Source: Chloroflexota bacterium (lineage in GTDB: Bacteria > Chloroflexota > Anaerolineae > Anaerolineales > Anaerolineaceae). Taken from it: 64,000 nt of DNA. The notes beneath the pieces are model-generated. The model saw only the letters and a program-made list of their open reading frames with translations. It was not told where the DNA came from and did not search any database. Numbering within the stretch: position 1 is the first letter of the stretch; each line of letters opens with the position of its first letter. The DNA lies in contig SLTK01000010.1 of the NCBI GenBank assembly GCA_004347695.1, positions 62,001 through 126,000 on the forward strand. The letters are read 5' to 3'. Positions 45,049 to 53,258 of this stretch are shown here, in pieces. A program made the position numbers and the translations under genes.

Positions 45049-46098
45049 ATGATCACCCCGGTTACTCACCTGCTCCCTCTTGTCCACCTGCGCCGTGATC
45101 GAATGCTGCCGATAAGAGGTCGCGTCCTGTTCAATGTCGGGGATGAGGTGAAAGCGACCGACATTGTTGCTGAGGCAGACCAACATGGCGCACATTTAAT
45201 CCTGGATGTTCGCCGCGCCCTCAACCTTCGCAACGCAGAGGAAGCCCAAAAGCGGATACGGTACAAGGTTGGCGAAAAGGTAGAAAAAGGCGATATTCTG
45301 GCACAAACCAGCGGGATAATCCCGCGTGTTTTACGCGCCCAGGCGGATGGCAGAGTCATTGGTATCCATCGCGGCCAGATCATTCTTGAGGCGGCTGGCG
45401 GCAAATTACAAATTCGGGCAGGGATTTCCGGGAGGGTCACTGAAATGCTGCCGGAGCGCGGACTGGTAATAGAAGGGGATGGCGCGTTGCTGCAAGGCGT
45501 GTGGGGCAACGGGAAGATTGCTTCCGGTGTGCTATTGATCAGAGGCCAGTCAGCCAGCGACGAGTTGACCCGGGCAAACCTCGATGCGAACATGCGCGGC
45601 GCCGTGGTGCTTGCCGGTCATGTTGCAACGAGAGAAACGTTGATTGCCGCACAAGAATTTCAGATCGGCGGCCTGATCCTGGCCAGCATGACCGCCAGCT
45701 TGATCCAAACTGCAATCGAAGTTAACTATCCAATTATCCTGATGGAAGGTTTTGGACGGATACCTCTCAACCAGGCCGCTTTTAACCTGCTTTCCACCAA
45801 TGAAAAACGCGATGTCATCCTCAATGGTTTTGGAGATGCCAATCGCAATGAAAAGCCGGAACTGTTTATCCCACTTCCGGCTCAAGGCAATCCATCACAG
45901 GATTATGCCGAACTCACCCAGGGAAAAACCGTTCGCGTGACTGTTCCGCCATATGCCGGGCAATCCGCGGTCTTGGTGACAATCCGGCCCGGGTTAACCC
46001 TGTTCGCGAACGGCCAACGAGTAAACGCCGCAGATATTCAGCTCGACACAACCCAGATTGTGACCGTGCCCCTCGTAAATCTGGATGTGTTAGAATAA
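45049..46098 (+). CDS. Operon gene 7: hypothetical protein with barrel-sandwich-like N-terminus
   Basis: The 349-residue protein has repeated 'KVGEKVEKGDILAQ' and 'NVGDEVKATDIVAEA' phrases in the first 100 residues, reminiscent of barrel-sandwich (biotinyl/lipoyl or RnfC-like) hairpins but without a modifiable lysine motif. A central alpha/beta part (GAVVLAGHVATRETLIAAQEF...GLILASMTASLIQTA) follows. The C-terminus is rich in beta strands and may be an SH3-like fold. No membrane segment is visible. I know no function; the tandem sandwich suggests a protein-protein adapter. Confidence 0.72.
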   Translation: MITPVTHLLPLVHLRRDRMLPIRGRVLFNVGDEVKATDIVAEADQHGAHLILDVRRALNLRNAEEAQKRIRYKVGEKVEKGDILAQTSGIIPRVLRAQADGRVIGIHRGQIILEAAGGKLQIRAGISGRVTEMLPERGLVIEGDGALLQGVWGNGKIASGVLLIRGQSASDELTRANLDANMRGAVVLAGHVATRETLIAAQEFQIGGLILASMTASLIQTAIEVNYPIILMEGFGRIPLNQAAFNLLSTNEKRDVILNGFGDANRNEKPELFIPLPAQGNPSQDYAELTQGKTVRVTVPPYAGQSAVLVTIRPGLTLFANGQRVNAADIQLDTTQIVTVPLVNLDVLE

Positions 46099-46115
46099 AG
46101 TAAGGAGAGAATCCC

Positions 46116-46823
46116 ATGAGCCTTGACAATACCCCACCTGATGAGAATGAACCCGACGAGAATCTACCAGAAGGTCTGTCCTTCGATGATTTTCGTGACC
46201 AGTACGATGACGAAGTCCCGGCCGAAGAAGAAGCGCCCCCATCCGGTGGTCGCACCTTCATCACTGTAGTTGGCATCATCGGCGGTATCATCGTGTTGGC
46301 GGCTCTGGCTCTGGTAGGCTACTTCCTGTTCACTCGCGGAACACTGGCTACGCGCTTCCAGCAGCAAGCTGCGGAACTCAACGCAGAGAATACCGCCATC
46401 GCAGCCACAGCAACTGATGCGTCTAAGGCGCAGATGACTCAAAAGGCCATTTTGCCCCCCACCTGGACGCCTGTGCCGCAGAATACTGCCGTTCAGGCTT
46501 CTCCGACCCCTAAACCGACGAACACAGTTGCGGTTCCAACTGCCGACGAAGCTGCCGGAAATTCGACAGCGACCGCCCAGGCTAATCTGACTCTATCCGC
46601 GCAAGGCGGAAACGCAGGTACCCCAGTCGCCCAGGCTGCTTCACCGACTGTTCGCGCGAGTGCAACCAGTCGGGTTAGCGCTACGCCGTTGAAAACCGCA
46701 ACCGCTTTACCGCAAACCGGTTTCGCCGATGAAGTTGGTTTGCCTGGCCTGCTCGGTTTGGCGCTTGGCCTGGTAATTGTGGTATTCGCTGCCCGACGCA
46801 TCCGGCTTTCGACCGGCCATTAG
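46116..46823 (+). CDS. Operon gene 8: bitopic protein with LPXTG-like C-terminus
   Basis: The 235-residue protein has an acidic cytosolic N-terminus, a membrane span (about 48-72), a Thr/Ala/Pro-rich extracytoplasmic stretch and LPQTG (198-202) followed by a hydrophobic helix and the positive tail RRIR. This matches the layout of a sortase sorting signal, though the N-terminal anchor is not a cleavable signal peptide. An AAGGAGAG ribosome site precedes the ATG. It ends the operon before a strong terminator. No sortase is in the window, so anchoring is unproven. Confidence 0.78.
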   Translation: MSLDNTPPDENEPDENLPEGLSFDDFRDQYDDEVPAEEEAPPSGGRTFITVVGIIGGIIVLAALALVGYFLFTRGTLATRFQQQAAELNAENTAIAATATDASKAQMTQKAILPPTWTPVPQNTAVQASPTPKPTNTVAVPTADEAAGNSTATAQANLTLSAQGGNAGTPVAQAASPTVRASATSRVSATPLKTATALPQTGFADEVGLPGLLGLALGLVIVVFAARRIRLSTGH

Positions 46824-46884
46824 ACAGGCGCGTACCCGTCAGCAAATCCGGGGAGACGGATAATATTTCATTTGTTAAAAATCA

Positions 46885-46919
46885 CACCCCGTGCCCGAAT
46901 TTTATCCAGGCACGGGGTG
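46885..46919. terminator. Bidirectional terminator
   Basis: An 11-bp stem CACCCCGTGCC/GGCACGGGGTG separates the convergent membrane operon and phosphohexomutase gene. AATTATTATTTT follows on the plus strand and TGATTTTTAAC on the minus strand. Confidence 0.85.
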
Positions 46920-46973
46920 AATTATTATTTTGTTTCGTCGCTACAAATTCTCTGTCCCGCGAAGAATAAAGAA

Positions 46974-48431
46974 CTACATCACATCCTGCGCAACTTTTTG
47001 GCCAAAGCCAAGCAGCGCCTTGACCATATCGTCGGTGCGTCCTTCCGCATACACGCGCAATACCGGTTCGGTGCCTGAGGGACGGATCAACAACCATGAA
47101 TCATCACTCATAATGTATTTCACGCCGTCCACCACGCTGACTTCCGTGACCTTCTCGCCGCCGATTTCGGCGGGCACGCAGTCGCGCAGGTAAGCCGTCA
47201 TCTTGTCTTTCGAGACGGGATGACCCAGCCGGATATCTTTGCGCTCGTAAAACGCCGGTCCGACCTCTTTCAGCAGGTCCTCAACCAATTCGGAAAGCGG
47301 AACGCCATAGCTCGCCACCATTTCAACCAGCAGTAGCCCCATGACCACTCCATCACCTTCAGGGATATGGCCTTTGAAGGAGATGCCGCCAGATTCCTCG
47401 CCGCCTATCAAAACATCCTCTTTCAACATCAGGTCGGCGATATGATTGAACCCAACCGGAGTTTCGTGGAGCGGCAAACCATATTTCTTCGCCAGGCGGT
47501 CGATCATGCGCGTGGTGGAAACCGTACGAACCACCGAGCCGCTCAAACCGTGTTTTTCGACCAGATAACGCAACGACAGCGCCATAATTTTATGCGGATC
47601 GACAAAATTACCGCGCTCATCCATTGCGCCGATGCGGTCTGCGTCGCCGTCAGTCGCCAGGCCAAAACTACCGTAGCCCATCGAAATAGCGCCGGCTAAC
47701 GCCCCCAGGTAACGGCTAATCGGTTCGGGGTGAACACCGCCAAAACCCGGATTCATTTCACCGCGCACTTCGTACACTTCACAGCCAGTCCCCTGCAGCA
47801 CCGAGCGCAGCACGCCTCGTCCGGAACCGTACATTGAATCGACCACAATCCGTTGAGGGTTTTCAGCGATAACATCGAAATTGATCAGTTTTCGCAAATG
47901 CTCGGAATAGGCAGGGATGGGATTAAAACGCGTGAGCAGATTTGTGTCGCGCGCCTGTTCATATTCCATGACGTTCGGGCCGCGTCCCTGCGTCTCGTTA
48001 TCGTTCAGGTAGATCTCTACCTTACGGCATTGTTCGGGTGAGGCGGATCCGCCGAATGCAGCTTTAAGTTTGACACCGTTATAGCGTGGCGCATTGTGCG
48101 AGGCGGTGATCATAATGCCGCCAATTGCATTCAAATTGCGCACAGCGTAAGAAATGGCCGGCGTGGGGGCATCGGCCTGCGCAAGATGTACCTTGAAACC
48201 GTTGGCAGCCAGCACCCGCGCCGTCTCGACAGCATAGCGATCCGAGAGAAAACGGGTATCAAAACCCACCACCATGGTGTGCGGATCAGGATTCAGTCCG
48301 GTCGCCTCGCCGTTGATCCACGAATCGGATCGGACTGCATCGGCAATTGCCTGGGTGACCTGGCGTAAGTTGTTGAAAGTAAAGGTATCCGAAATAACGG
48401 CGCGCCAACCGTCGGTGCCAAAATGGATCAT
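46974..48431 (-). CDS. Phosphoglucomutase/phosphomannomutase-family enzyme
   Basis: This alpha-D-phosphohexomutase interconverts hexose 1- and 6-phosphates. Motifs are FGTDGWRA near the N-terminus, the phosphoserine loop TASHNAPRYNGVK, the metal loop ATDGDADR, the sugar-binding GEESGGISF and the phosphate-binding RPSGTEPVLRVYAEG. The usual TASHNP has Ala in place of Pro; the active serine is intact. The length of 485 is normal. Substrate preference (glucose, mannose or glucosamine phosphate) cannot be assigned. It is the lone gene before the DUF389 pair. Confidence 0.92.
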   Translation of the reverse strand: MIHFGTDGWRAVISDTFTFNNLRQVTQAIADAVRSDSWINGEATGLNPDPHTMVVGFDTRFLSDRYAVETARVLAANGFKVHLAQADAPTPAISYAVRNLNAIGGIMITASHNAPRYNGVKLKAAFGGSASPEQCRKVEIYLNDNETQGRGPNVMEYEQARDTNLLTRFNPIPAYSEHLRKLINFDVIAENPQRIVVDSMYGSGRGVLRSVLQGTGCEVYEVRGEMNPGFGGVHPEPISRYLGALAGAISMGYGSFGLATDGDADRIGAMDERGNFVDPHKIMALSLRYLVEKHGLSGSVVRTVSTTRMIDRLAKKYGLPLHETPVGFNHIADLMLKEDVLIGGEESGGISFKGHIPEGDGVVMGLLLVEMVASYGVPLSELVEDLLKEVGPAFYERKDIRLGHPVSKDKMTAYLRDCVPAEIGGEKVTEVSVVDGVKYIMSDDSWLLIRPSGTEPVLRVYAEGRTDDMVKALLGFGQKVAQDVM

Positions 48432-48477
48432 GTGGTTTTACTCCAGACCTTGGAATTGACTAAAACGAGAAGCTATT

Positions 48478-49686
48478 TTACCACCCGGGAGCGGGTGTGG
48501 CGGTCGCCAACAGGTTTTGTACGACCCAGCCTTCCAGCCCGTTTTCAGTACGAACTTTTACCCAAATGGTCCCACTCGTACCGCGCACCGGATCCGAGAT
48601 CACCTCCAGCATGTTGCCATTCAAGATGGAGGATAAGATTTTTCCATCAGGTTCATCGCGCAGCAACGCACCGCCGCCCGTTGGCGCTTCAACCCGCGCC
48701 CAAACCGGTGTCGGCTGGGGGGTGATCGTTTGGGTTGCTGTGTCGGTGGGCTCAAATGTAATCGTGGGGGTGAGTGTAACGGTTGGAGATTGATCGACTA
48801 CCGGTTGCGGGGTGGTTGTTTGCGTCATTGTAATCGTGACGGTTGGGCTGCGGTATGCAGACAGGATTTTGGGTAAAGCGGTTGGTTCTACATTACGGAC
48901 TGGCCCCCTGTCGAGGGGTGAGGTAATAAACGCAACCGCCAACACACCCAGCGCTAAACCGGTTAGCAGAAAACCGGCCATTTTTTTAGGTGGGTTCCCC
49001 AGGATGATCAGCGATAGGATCCCGACCAGGACCGCCCAGGCCAAATGCACACCCGCAACTTTGATCCCCGCAATCCAGGCGCTGTCGTTGAACGCAACCA
49101 GGTTGAAGCCCGCTGCGGTTAACGGCGGGAACAGCCCGTATACAATGGCAACGTTGGCAACCAGCGGTCGTTTGCGTGGAGAACGTACCAGCATGTAAAC
49201 CGAAAAACCGACCCCAACCGCCAGAACGAGAAAATTCGGCCACTTATAACTTGTCCAGGAGGTAAAAACGGGCACCGGACCCAGCGGAAGCATGGGCAAG
49301 AGAGCGCCGGCTAAAGCGCCAAAGCCAAACACAAACATTGCTGCAGCCAGCGTGCTGAGGCTGGCCTTTAGCAAATACCTGCCAGATCCGTTGATGGCTG
49401 CCAACGCTATTCCCAATACCGGCCCGAGGAACGGCGCAAATAGAACTCCCAAAACCAGCAGGGCATCTGAAAACAATAGCAGCGCAATCGCCAGTGTCAC
49501 GCCGGAAAGCAGGCAGGCGATGAAGTAGTCATAAGACGGCGTTAGCTGCCGCGCCACTGCTTCCAACCAGGCTGACTGCTCATCATCGCTGCGTGGTAAT
49601 AAAGCCCGGTGAAGGCGCCGGCGGCGGGCGGCAGCAATATTGGAATCGTTTTCGGAGGGAAGGGGCTCACTGGTAGGAAGGCTCAT
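48478..49686 (-). CDS. DUF389 membrane protein with T/P-rich linker and SH3-like domain
   Basis: The 402-residue protein has a basic cytosolic N-terminus, then six or more helices with the DUF389 pattern (LLLFSDALLVLGVLFAPFLGPVLGIALA, VANVAIVYGLFPPLTAAGF and following helices). After the last helix comes a Thr/Pro-rich linker (about 280-330) and a C-terminal bacterial SH3-like domain with GGALLRDEPDGKILSSILNG and GTIWVKVRTENGLEGWVVQNLL. The SH3b tail would face outward and bind cell-wall or glycan material. It overlaps the HAD gene by 4 nt. Confidence 0.82.
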   Translation of the reverse strand: MSLPTSEPLPSENDSNIAAARRRRLHRALLPRSDDEQSAWLEAVARQLTPSYDYFIACLLSGVTLAIALLLFSDALLVLGVLFAPFLGPVLGIALAAINGSGRYLLKASLSTLAAAMFVFGFGALAGALLPMLPLGPVPVFTSWTSYKWPNFLVLAVGVGFSVYMLVRSPRKRPLVANVAIVYGLFPPLTAAGFNLVAFNDSAWIAGIKVAGVHLAWAVLVGILSLIILGNPPKKMAGFLLTGLALGVLAVAFITSPLDRGPVRNVEPTALPKILSAYRSPTVTITMTQTTTPQPVVDQSPTVTLTPTITFEPTDTATQTITPQPTPVWARVEAPTGGGALLRDEPDGKILSSILNGNMLEVISDPVRGTSGTIWVKVRTENGLEGWVVQNLLATATPAPGW

Positions 49687-50153
49687 TTTCGCAAGGTCGC
49701 AATCATTCGGAGAGGTTTTTCGAGCAATTCGAAGGCTGCAAGGATATCCGGTACGACGATATCAGCAGCGAACAGTGTTTCCTGGGCAGCGCCTTCGCGG
49801 GAAAGTACGCAAATTCCTACTGCAGCAGCGCGCAGCATTTCACTGTCATTTGCCCCCTGTCCAATGGCCACGACATGCGCAGCGCCCAACTTTTGAATGA
49901 ATGCCGCTTTTTGGGCGCTTTCATCGCCTGGTTGAATAATATGGGCATTCAAGTCGAGTTGGTGATCAATTTGATTCTGCCCACCGTAAGTATTGGCGGT
50001 CAGCAGATGAATCTCGAGCCGGTCGCGCAGGGTTTTGAACGTGCGGACAACCCCGTCCTGCAATTTCCCGTCCAGGGCCAGCGTACCGTTTACATCACAG
50101 ACCAGGTAGTTGAGTTTTAAGGTTCCCCGCCCAGGCACATTCAATTCGATCAT
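49683..50153 (-). CDS. HAD-family phosphatase
   Basis: The 156-residue protein has the HAD nucleophile motif in CDVNGTLALDG and the later GQGANDSEMLRAAAVGICVLSREG loop, close to the soluble P-type ATPase-like/phosphatase group. The nucleophile motif DVNGT contains both aspartate and Asn in the usual position of the second Asp, as in the P-type ATPase-like HAD group. No membrane segment is present. It overlaps the DUF389 gene and is probably co-translated with it. The substrate is unknown. Confidence 0.82.
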   Translation of the reverse strand: MIELNVPGRGTLKLNYLVCDVNGTLALDGKLQDGVVRTFKTLRDRLEIHLLTANTYGGQNQIDHQLDLNAHIIQPGDESAQKAAFIQKLGAAHVVAIGQGANDSEMLRAAAVGICVLSREGAAQETLFAADIVVPDILAAFELLEKPLRMIATLRK

Positions 50154-50206
50154 AGGTCAATTATAATACAGCAAAATTACCAGACTTACCGGGTACAATA
50201 ACCAAC

Positions 50207-51241
50207 ATGACTTCGAAGAACGCAATACGCCCATTTATACACATTACCTTGCTCCTGCTTTTTGCGGTCATGGCAGCCTGTTCTGCCGGTCCAGGCGTCA
50301 CGCAAGTTCCACCAATCGATCCATCCCCTTCGCCAGTCCCCACCGTGGCTGTCCCACCCACGCCAACACCCGTCCCGGCTTCAGTCTGGTTGATCGCCGG
50401 TCCGGAGGTGGATGCCGGGCTGCGCGAGGATTACTCGAATGTGCTGGCAAATCAAGCTGCACAGGACAATCTGGCCTTCGAGATAAAGGATGGCTTCAGG
50501 CAGAGCGATGTGCCAGCTGATTTAAAGATTGCGATTTTTCTATCGCCCCCGGATGACATTTCAACCCTGGCTGTCAGCCTGCCAACCACCCAATTCGTTG
50601 CGGTGACCTCCGCTGACCTGCAGCCCGCAGCCAATTTGAGCGTGATCCGCACGGCTGACAACCAGGCTGTGTTTCTGGCCGGCTACCTGGCAACACTGAA
50701 TGCGCCGGATTTTCGTTCCGGCGCCCTGTTTGTGGACGGCGCAGCCAACAGCGCTTTATTGCAGGATAGCTTTATAAATGGCGGCCGGTATTTTTGCGGT
50801 CGCTGCGCCCCGGTTTTCGCGCCGATTGTCCTTTTTCCGCAGGTGGGAGTAGTGCCCGCCAATGCCGATGCGGCTGGCTGGCTGGCAGCCTTCGATGCGC
50901 TCAACCAGAATAACATTGAAATGCTCTACCTGCCGGCCGAAGGTCTGCTGCCGGATTTCCTGGCTTACCTGGCCGGAATCAATGTCAAGGTTATCAGCAA
51001 TGCCCCCCCGCCGGCCGGCAGCGAAGGCTTGTGGGTGGCGACCGTCCAGTCCGATACGCTGGCAGCCATACAGGCTCTCTGGCCGGATTTGATCGCCGGG
51101 ACGGGCGGCAAAATCGGTCTGGCCGGCCTGACATTGACCAACGTCAACGGTGCAAACCTGTCTTTGGGTCGGCAGCAACTGGCTGAAAAAATTATCCCCG
51201 ATTTGACCAGCGGAATCATTTCACCGCTGAGCGTTCCGTAA
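50207..51241 (+). CDS. Lipoprotein with BMP/PnrA-like substrate-binding domain
   Basis: The 344-residue protein has a lipoprotein signal ending in VMAAC (Cys25), then a Pro/Thr-rich tether and a periplasmic-binding-protein-like domain. FLSPPDDISTLAVSLPTTQFVAV, AVFLAGYLATL and GALFVDGAANSALL are typical of BMP-type nucleoside-binding lipoproteins. No ABC transporter permease or ATPase is adjacent. It might serve a transporter elsewhere or act as a sensor. The 53-bp gap to the divergent HAD gene contains TATAAT- and TACAAT-like hexamers. Confidence 0.78.
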   Translation: MTSKNAIRPFIHITLLLLFAVMAACSAGPGVTQVPPIDPSPSPVPTVAVPPTPTPVPASVWLIAGPEVDAGLREDYSNVLANQAAQDNLAFEIKDGFRQSDVPADLKIAIFLSPPDDISTLAVSLPTTQFVAVTSADLQPAANLSVIRTADNQAVFLAGYLATLNAPDFRSGALFVDGAANSALLQDSFINGGRYFCGRCAPVFAPIVLFPQVGVVPANADAAGWLAAFDALNQNNIEMLYLPAEGLLPDFLAYLAGINVKVISNAPPPAGSEGLWVATVQSDTLAAIQALWPDLIAGTGGKIGLAGLTLTNVNGANLSLGRQQLAEKIIPDLTSGIISPLSVP

Positions 51242-51321
51242 GTAAAAATGTGTCGCGTGTCATGGGTCACGTTTCACGATTTACGTGGCACCTGACACTT
51301 GGCACGTGGCCCGGGATACGC

Positions 51322-51945
51322 CTACCCGCGGAATTCTTCCATAGAGGTCTGGCCGGGTGGAGTAATGTTGCGCCGCTGCAGCACCTGTCCAACGGTTAGC
51401 CACAGGATCTTGATATCCAGGCCAAATGACCAGTGGTCAACATACCACACATCCAGCGCGAATTTTTCTTCCCAGGTGAGCGCGTTACGCCCGTTGACCT
51501 GCGCCCAGCCCGTGATGCCCGGCAGTACGTCATGCCGGCGGCGCTGCTCCGCCGAATAACGCGGCAGATACTCCACCAGCAACGGGCGAGGGCCAACCAG
51601 GCTCATCTCTCCGCGCAGCACATTGATCAACTCTGGCAGCTCATCCAGGCTGCTAGCCCGTAAAAAGTGGCCCAGGCGGGTAATTCGTTGCGTATCCGGC
51701 AGTGGTTTACCGTTACTGTCCAGTTCATTCGACATCGAACGAAATTTGTACAGGGTAAAAATTTTTCCGTTGTAACCCGGTCTGGCCTGGCTGAATAAAA
51801 TTGGCCGCCCGTGTTTTATCCAGACCAGCACTGCCAGAATTGCCAGCAGCGGAGAGGTTAATATCAGCCCCAGGCTGGAAATAAACAAATCGAATATTCT
51901 TTTAGGCAGGGGTATTCGTGAAATTCCGGAATGGCGGCCAGGCAT
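51322..51945 (-). CDS. Bacterial sugar transferase (undecaprenyl-phosphate glycosyl-1-phosphate transferase)
   Basis: The 207-residue enzyme is a small monotopic phosphoglycosyltransferase of the PglC/WcaJ catalytic-domain type. It initiates glycan synthesis by moving a sugar-1-phosphate to undecaprenyl phosphate. The N-terminal re-entrant helix KRIFDLFISSLGLILTSPLL, TLYKFRSM, LDELPELINVLRGEMSLVGPRPLL and RHDVLPGITGWAQVNGRN are diagnostic. No glycosyltransferase cluster accompanies it. The ~80 bp after the preceding lipoprotein gene holds short GTGTCACG-type low-complexity repeats. Confidence 0.92.
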   Translation of the reverse strand: MPGRHSGISRIPLPKRIFDLFISSLGLILTSPLLAILAVLVWIKHGRPILFSQARPGYNGKIFTLYKFRSMSNELDSNGKPLPDTQRITRLGHFLRASSLDELPELINVLRGEMSLVGPRPLLVEYLPRYSAEQRRRHDVLPGITGWAQVNGRNALTWEEKFALDVWYVDHWSFGLDIKILWLTVGQVLQRRNITPPGQTSMEEFRG

Positions 51946-52017
51946 ATGCGCATTGTACCAAAATCCCGAACGGTTGGATTATAATTTCGCCAACTGATAG
52001 AACCCAGGAGAGGTTTC

Positions 52018-52275
52018 ATGCGGCTGAAGATCAGCATCGAATATTGCGCGGTTTGACACTATACAGACAGAGCTGCCGGTCTGGCAGTCGACCTGCTCAA
52101 GTACTATGAGCCTGAAATCGAATCCTTGACGTTAATTCCGTCTTCAGGCGGCAAGTTCGAAATCACCGTCAACCAGCAGTTGCTTTTTTCGAAAGCTGAG
52201 CTCCACCGGCATGCTATTCCCGGTGAAATAACCACCCTGATCTCTAACTACCTCACGGAAGGCAATCCATCATGA
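52018..52275 (+). CDS. SelW/SelT/SelH-family (Rdx) selenoprotein with in-frame UGA
   Basis: This gene is invisible in the ORF track because an in-frame TGA (52054-52056) falls at codon 13. Reading through gives 85 residues beginning MRLKISIEYCAVU, with a CxxU redox motif (Cys10, Sec13), then HYTDRAAGLAVDLLKYYEPEI and GGKFEITVNQQLLFSKAEL. These match the SelW-like thioredoxin fold, including the FEVxV..LLFSK signature. ATG 52018 follows AGGAGAGG, the frame closes at TGA 52273-52275, and that stop overlaps the trpS ATG. A SECIS-like hairpin lies just after the UGA. The expected role is thiol-based redox; the partner is unknown. Confidence 0.9.
52073..52087 (+). promoter_or_regulatory. Putative bacterial SECIS hairpin
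   Basis: CTGCC and GGCAG form a 5-bp stem with loop GGTCT, starting 16 nt after the UGA codon. The loop recalls the GGUCU apical loop of the E. coli formate dehydrogenase SECIS, and the distance suits SelB-dependent decoding. The element also codes for amino acids, as bacterial SECIS elements do. Confidence 0.7.
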
Positions 52276-53258
52276 CCAAAAAGGGACGCGTTTTCTCCGG
52301 CGCCCGCCCCACCGGGCGTCAGCATCTTGGCAACTATCTTGGCGCTATGCGTAATTATGTTGCGTTGCAGGATGACTACGACTGCATATACTGCGTTGTC
52401 GATGTTCACGCATTGACCACGCTGGAAACCACGCTGGAACTGAAGCAAAATACCTACGATATGGCGCTGGACTGGCTGGCTGTTGGAATTCGCCCGGAGG
52501 AATCGGTCGTCTTCGTCCAATCGCATGTTCCTCAGGTGATGGAACTGCACACTTATCTTTCGATGGTCACTCCGCTCGGCAAACTGACTGACCTGCCGAC
52601 TTTTAAAGACAAGGTGCGCGAGAATCCCAATAATATCAACTATGGTCTGGTAGGTTATCCGGTACTGATGGCAGCCGACATTCTGCTCTACGGCACCGAT
52701 TTCGTCCCGGTAGGCATCGATCAGGCGCCGCATCTCGAATTCACTCGCGAAGTAGTACGCTCCTTCAACTACCGCTATGGCAAACCGGTGCTCAAAGAGC
52801 CGCAGATGAAAGCCACCTCGGTGCCTAAGGTGCTGGGAATCGACGGGGTGCAGAAAATGAGCAAGAGCCTCAACAATCACATCGAACTGGCTGCCACGCC
52901 GGAAGAAACCACCCAGCGGATAATGCAAATGGTCACCGACCCGGCGCGGGTACGCCGAAGCGACCCGGGCAACCCGGACGTGTGCAATGTGTTCTCGCTC
53001 CACAAAATTTTCTCGCCGCAGGCGGATGTTGACATGGTCAACGTGGAATGCCGCCGGGCAGGTATTGGTTGTGTTGACTGCAAGAAATTGCTGGCAAAAA
53101 ACTTGAACGCTCACCTGGAACCCTTCCGCGCCCGCCGCGCTGACCTGGATAAAAACCCCGCATACATCTGGGATGTTCTGGACGACGGCGCCAGACGGGC
53201 AAATGTGCTTGCCGAAGAAACCATGGTGGCCGTGCGCAGCGCCATCGGGCTGCCCTGA
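52272..53258 (+). CDS. trpS: Tryptophan--tRNA ligase
   Basis: This class I synthetase charges tRNA-Trp. The 328-residue length is standard. The HIGH-region is GARPTGRQHLGNYLG and the KMSKS loop is QKMSKSLNN; MAADILLYGTDFVPVGIDQAPHLEFTREV between them is typical. Its ATG overlaps the stop of the selenoprotein gene, and its stop overlaps the dtd start, so the three are translationally coupled. There is no T-box leader. Confidence 0.97.
   Translation: MTKKGRVFSGARPTGRQHLGNYLGAMRNYVALQDDYDCIYCVVDVHALTTLETTLELKQNTYDMALDWLAVGIRPEESVVFVQSHVPQVMELHTYLSMVTPLGKLTDLPTFKDKVRENPNNINYGLVGYPVLMAADILLYGTDFVPVGIDQAPHLEFTREVVRSFNYRYGKPVLKEPQMKATSVPKVLGIDGVQKMSKSLNNHIELAATPEETTQRIMQMVTDPARVRRSDPGNPDVCNVFSLHKIFSPQADVDMVNVECRRAGIGCVDCKKLLAKNLNAHLEPFRARRADLDKNPAYIWDVLDDGARRANVLAEETMVAVRSAIGLP

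Noticed and set aside
51946-52017. T-box leader for trpS
   Set aside because: The gap is too short for a T-box and lacks the conserved TGGNACCGCG sequence.
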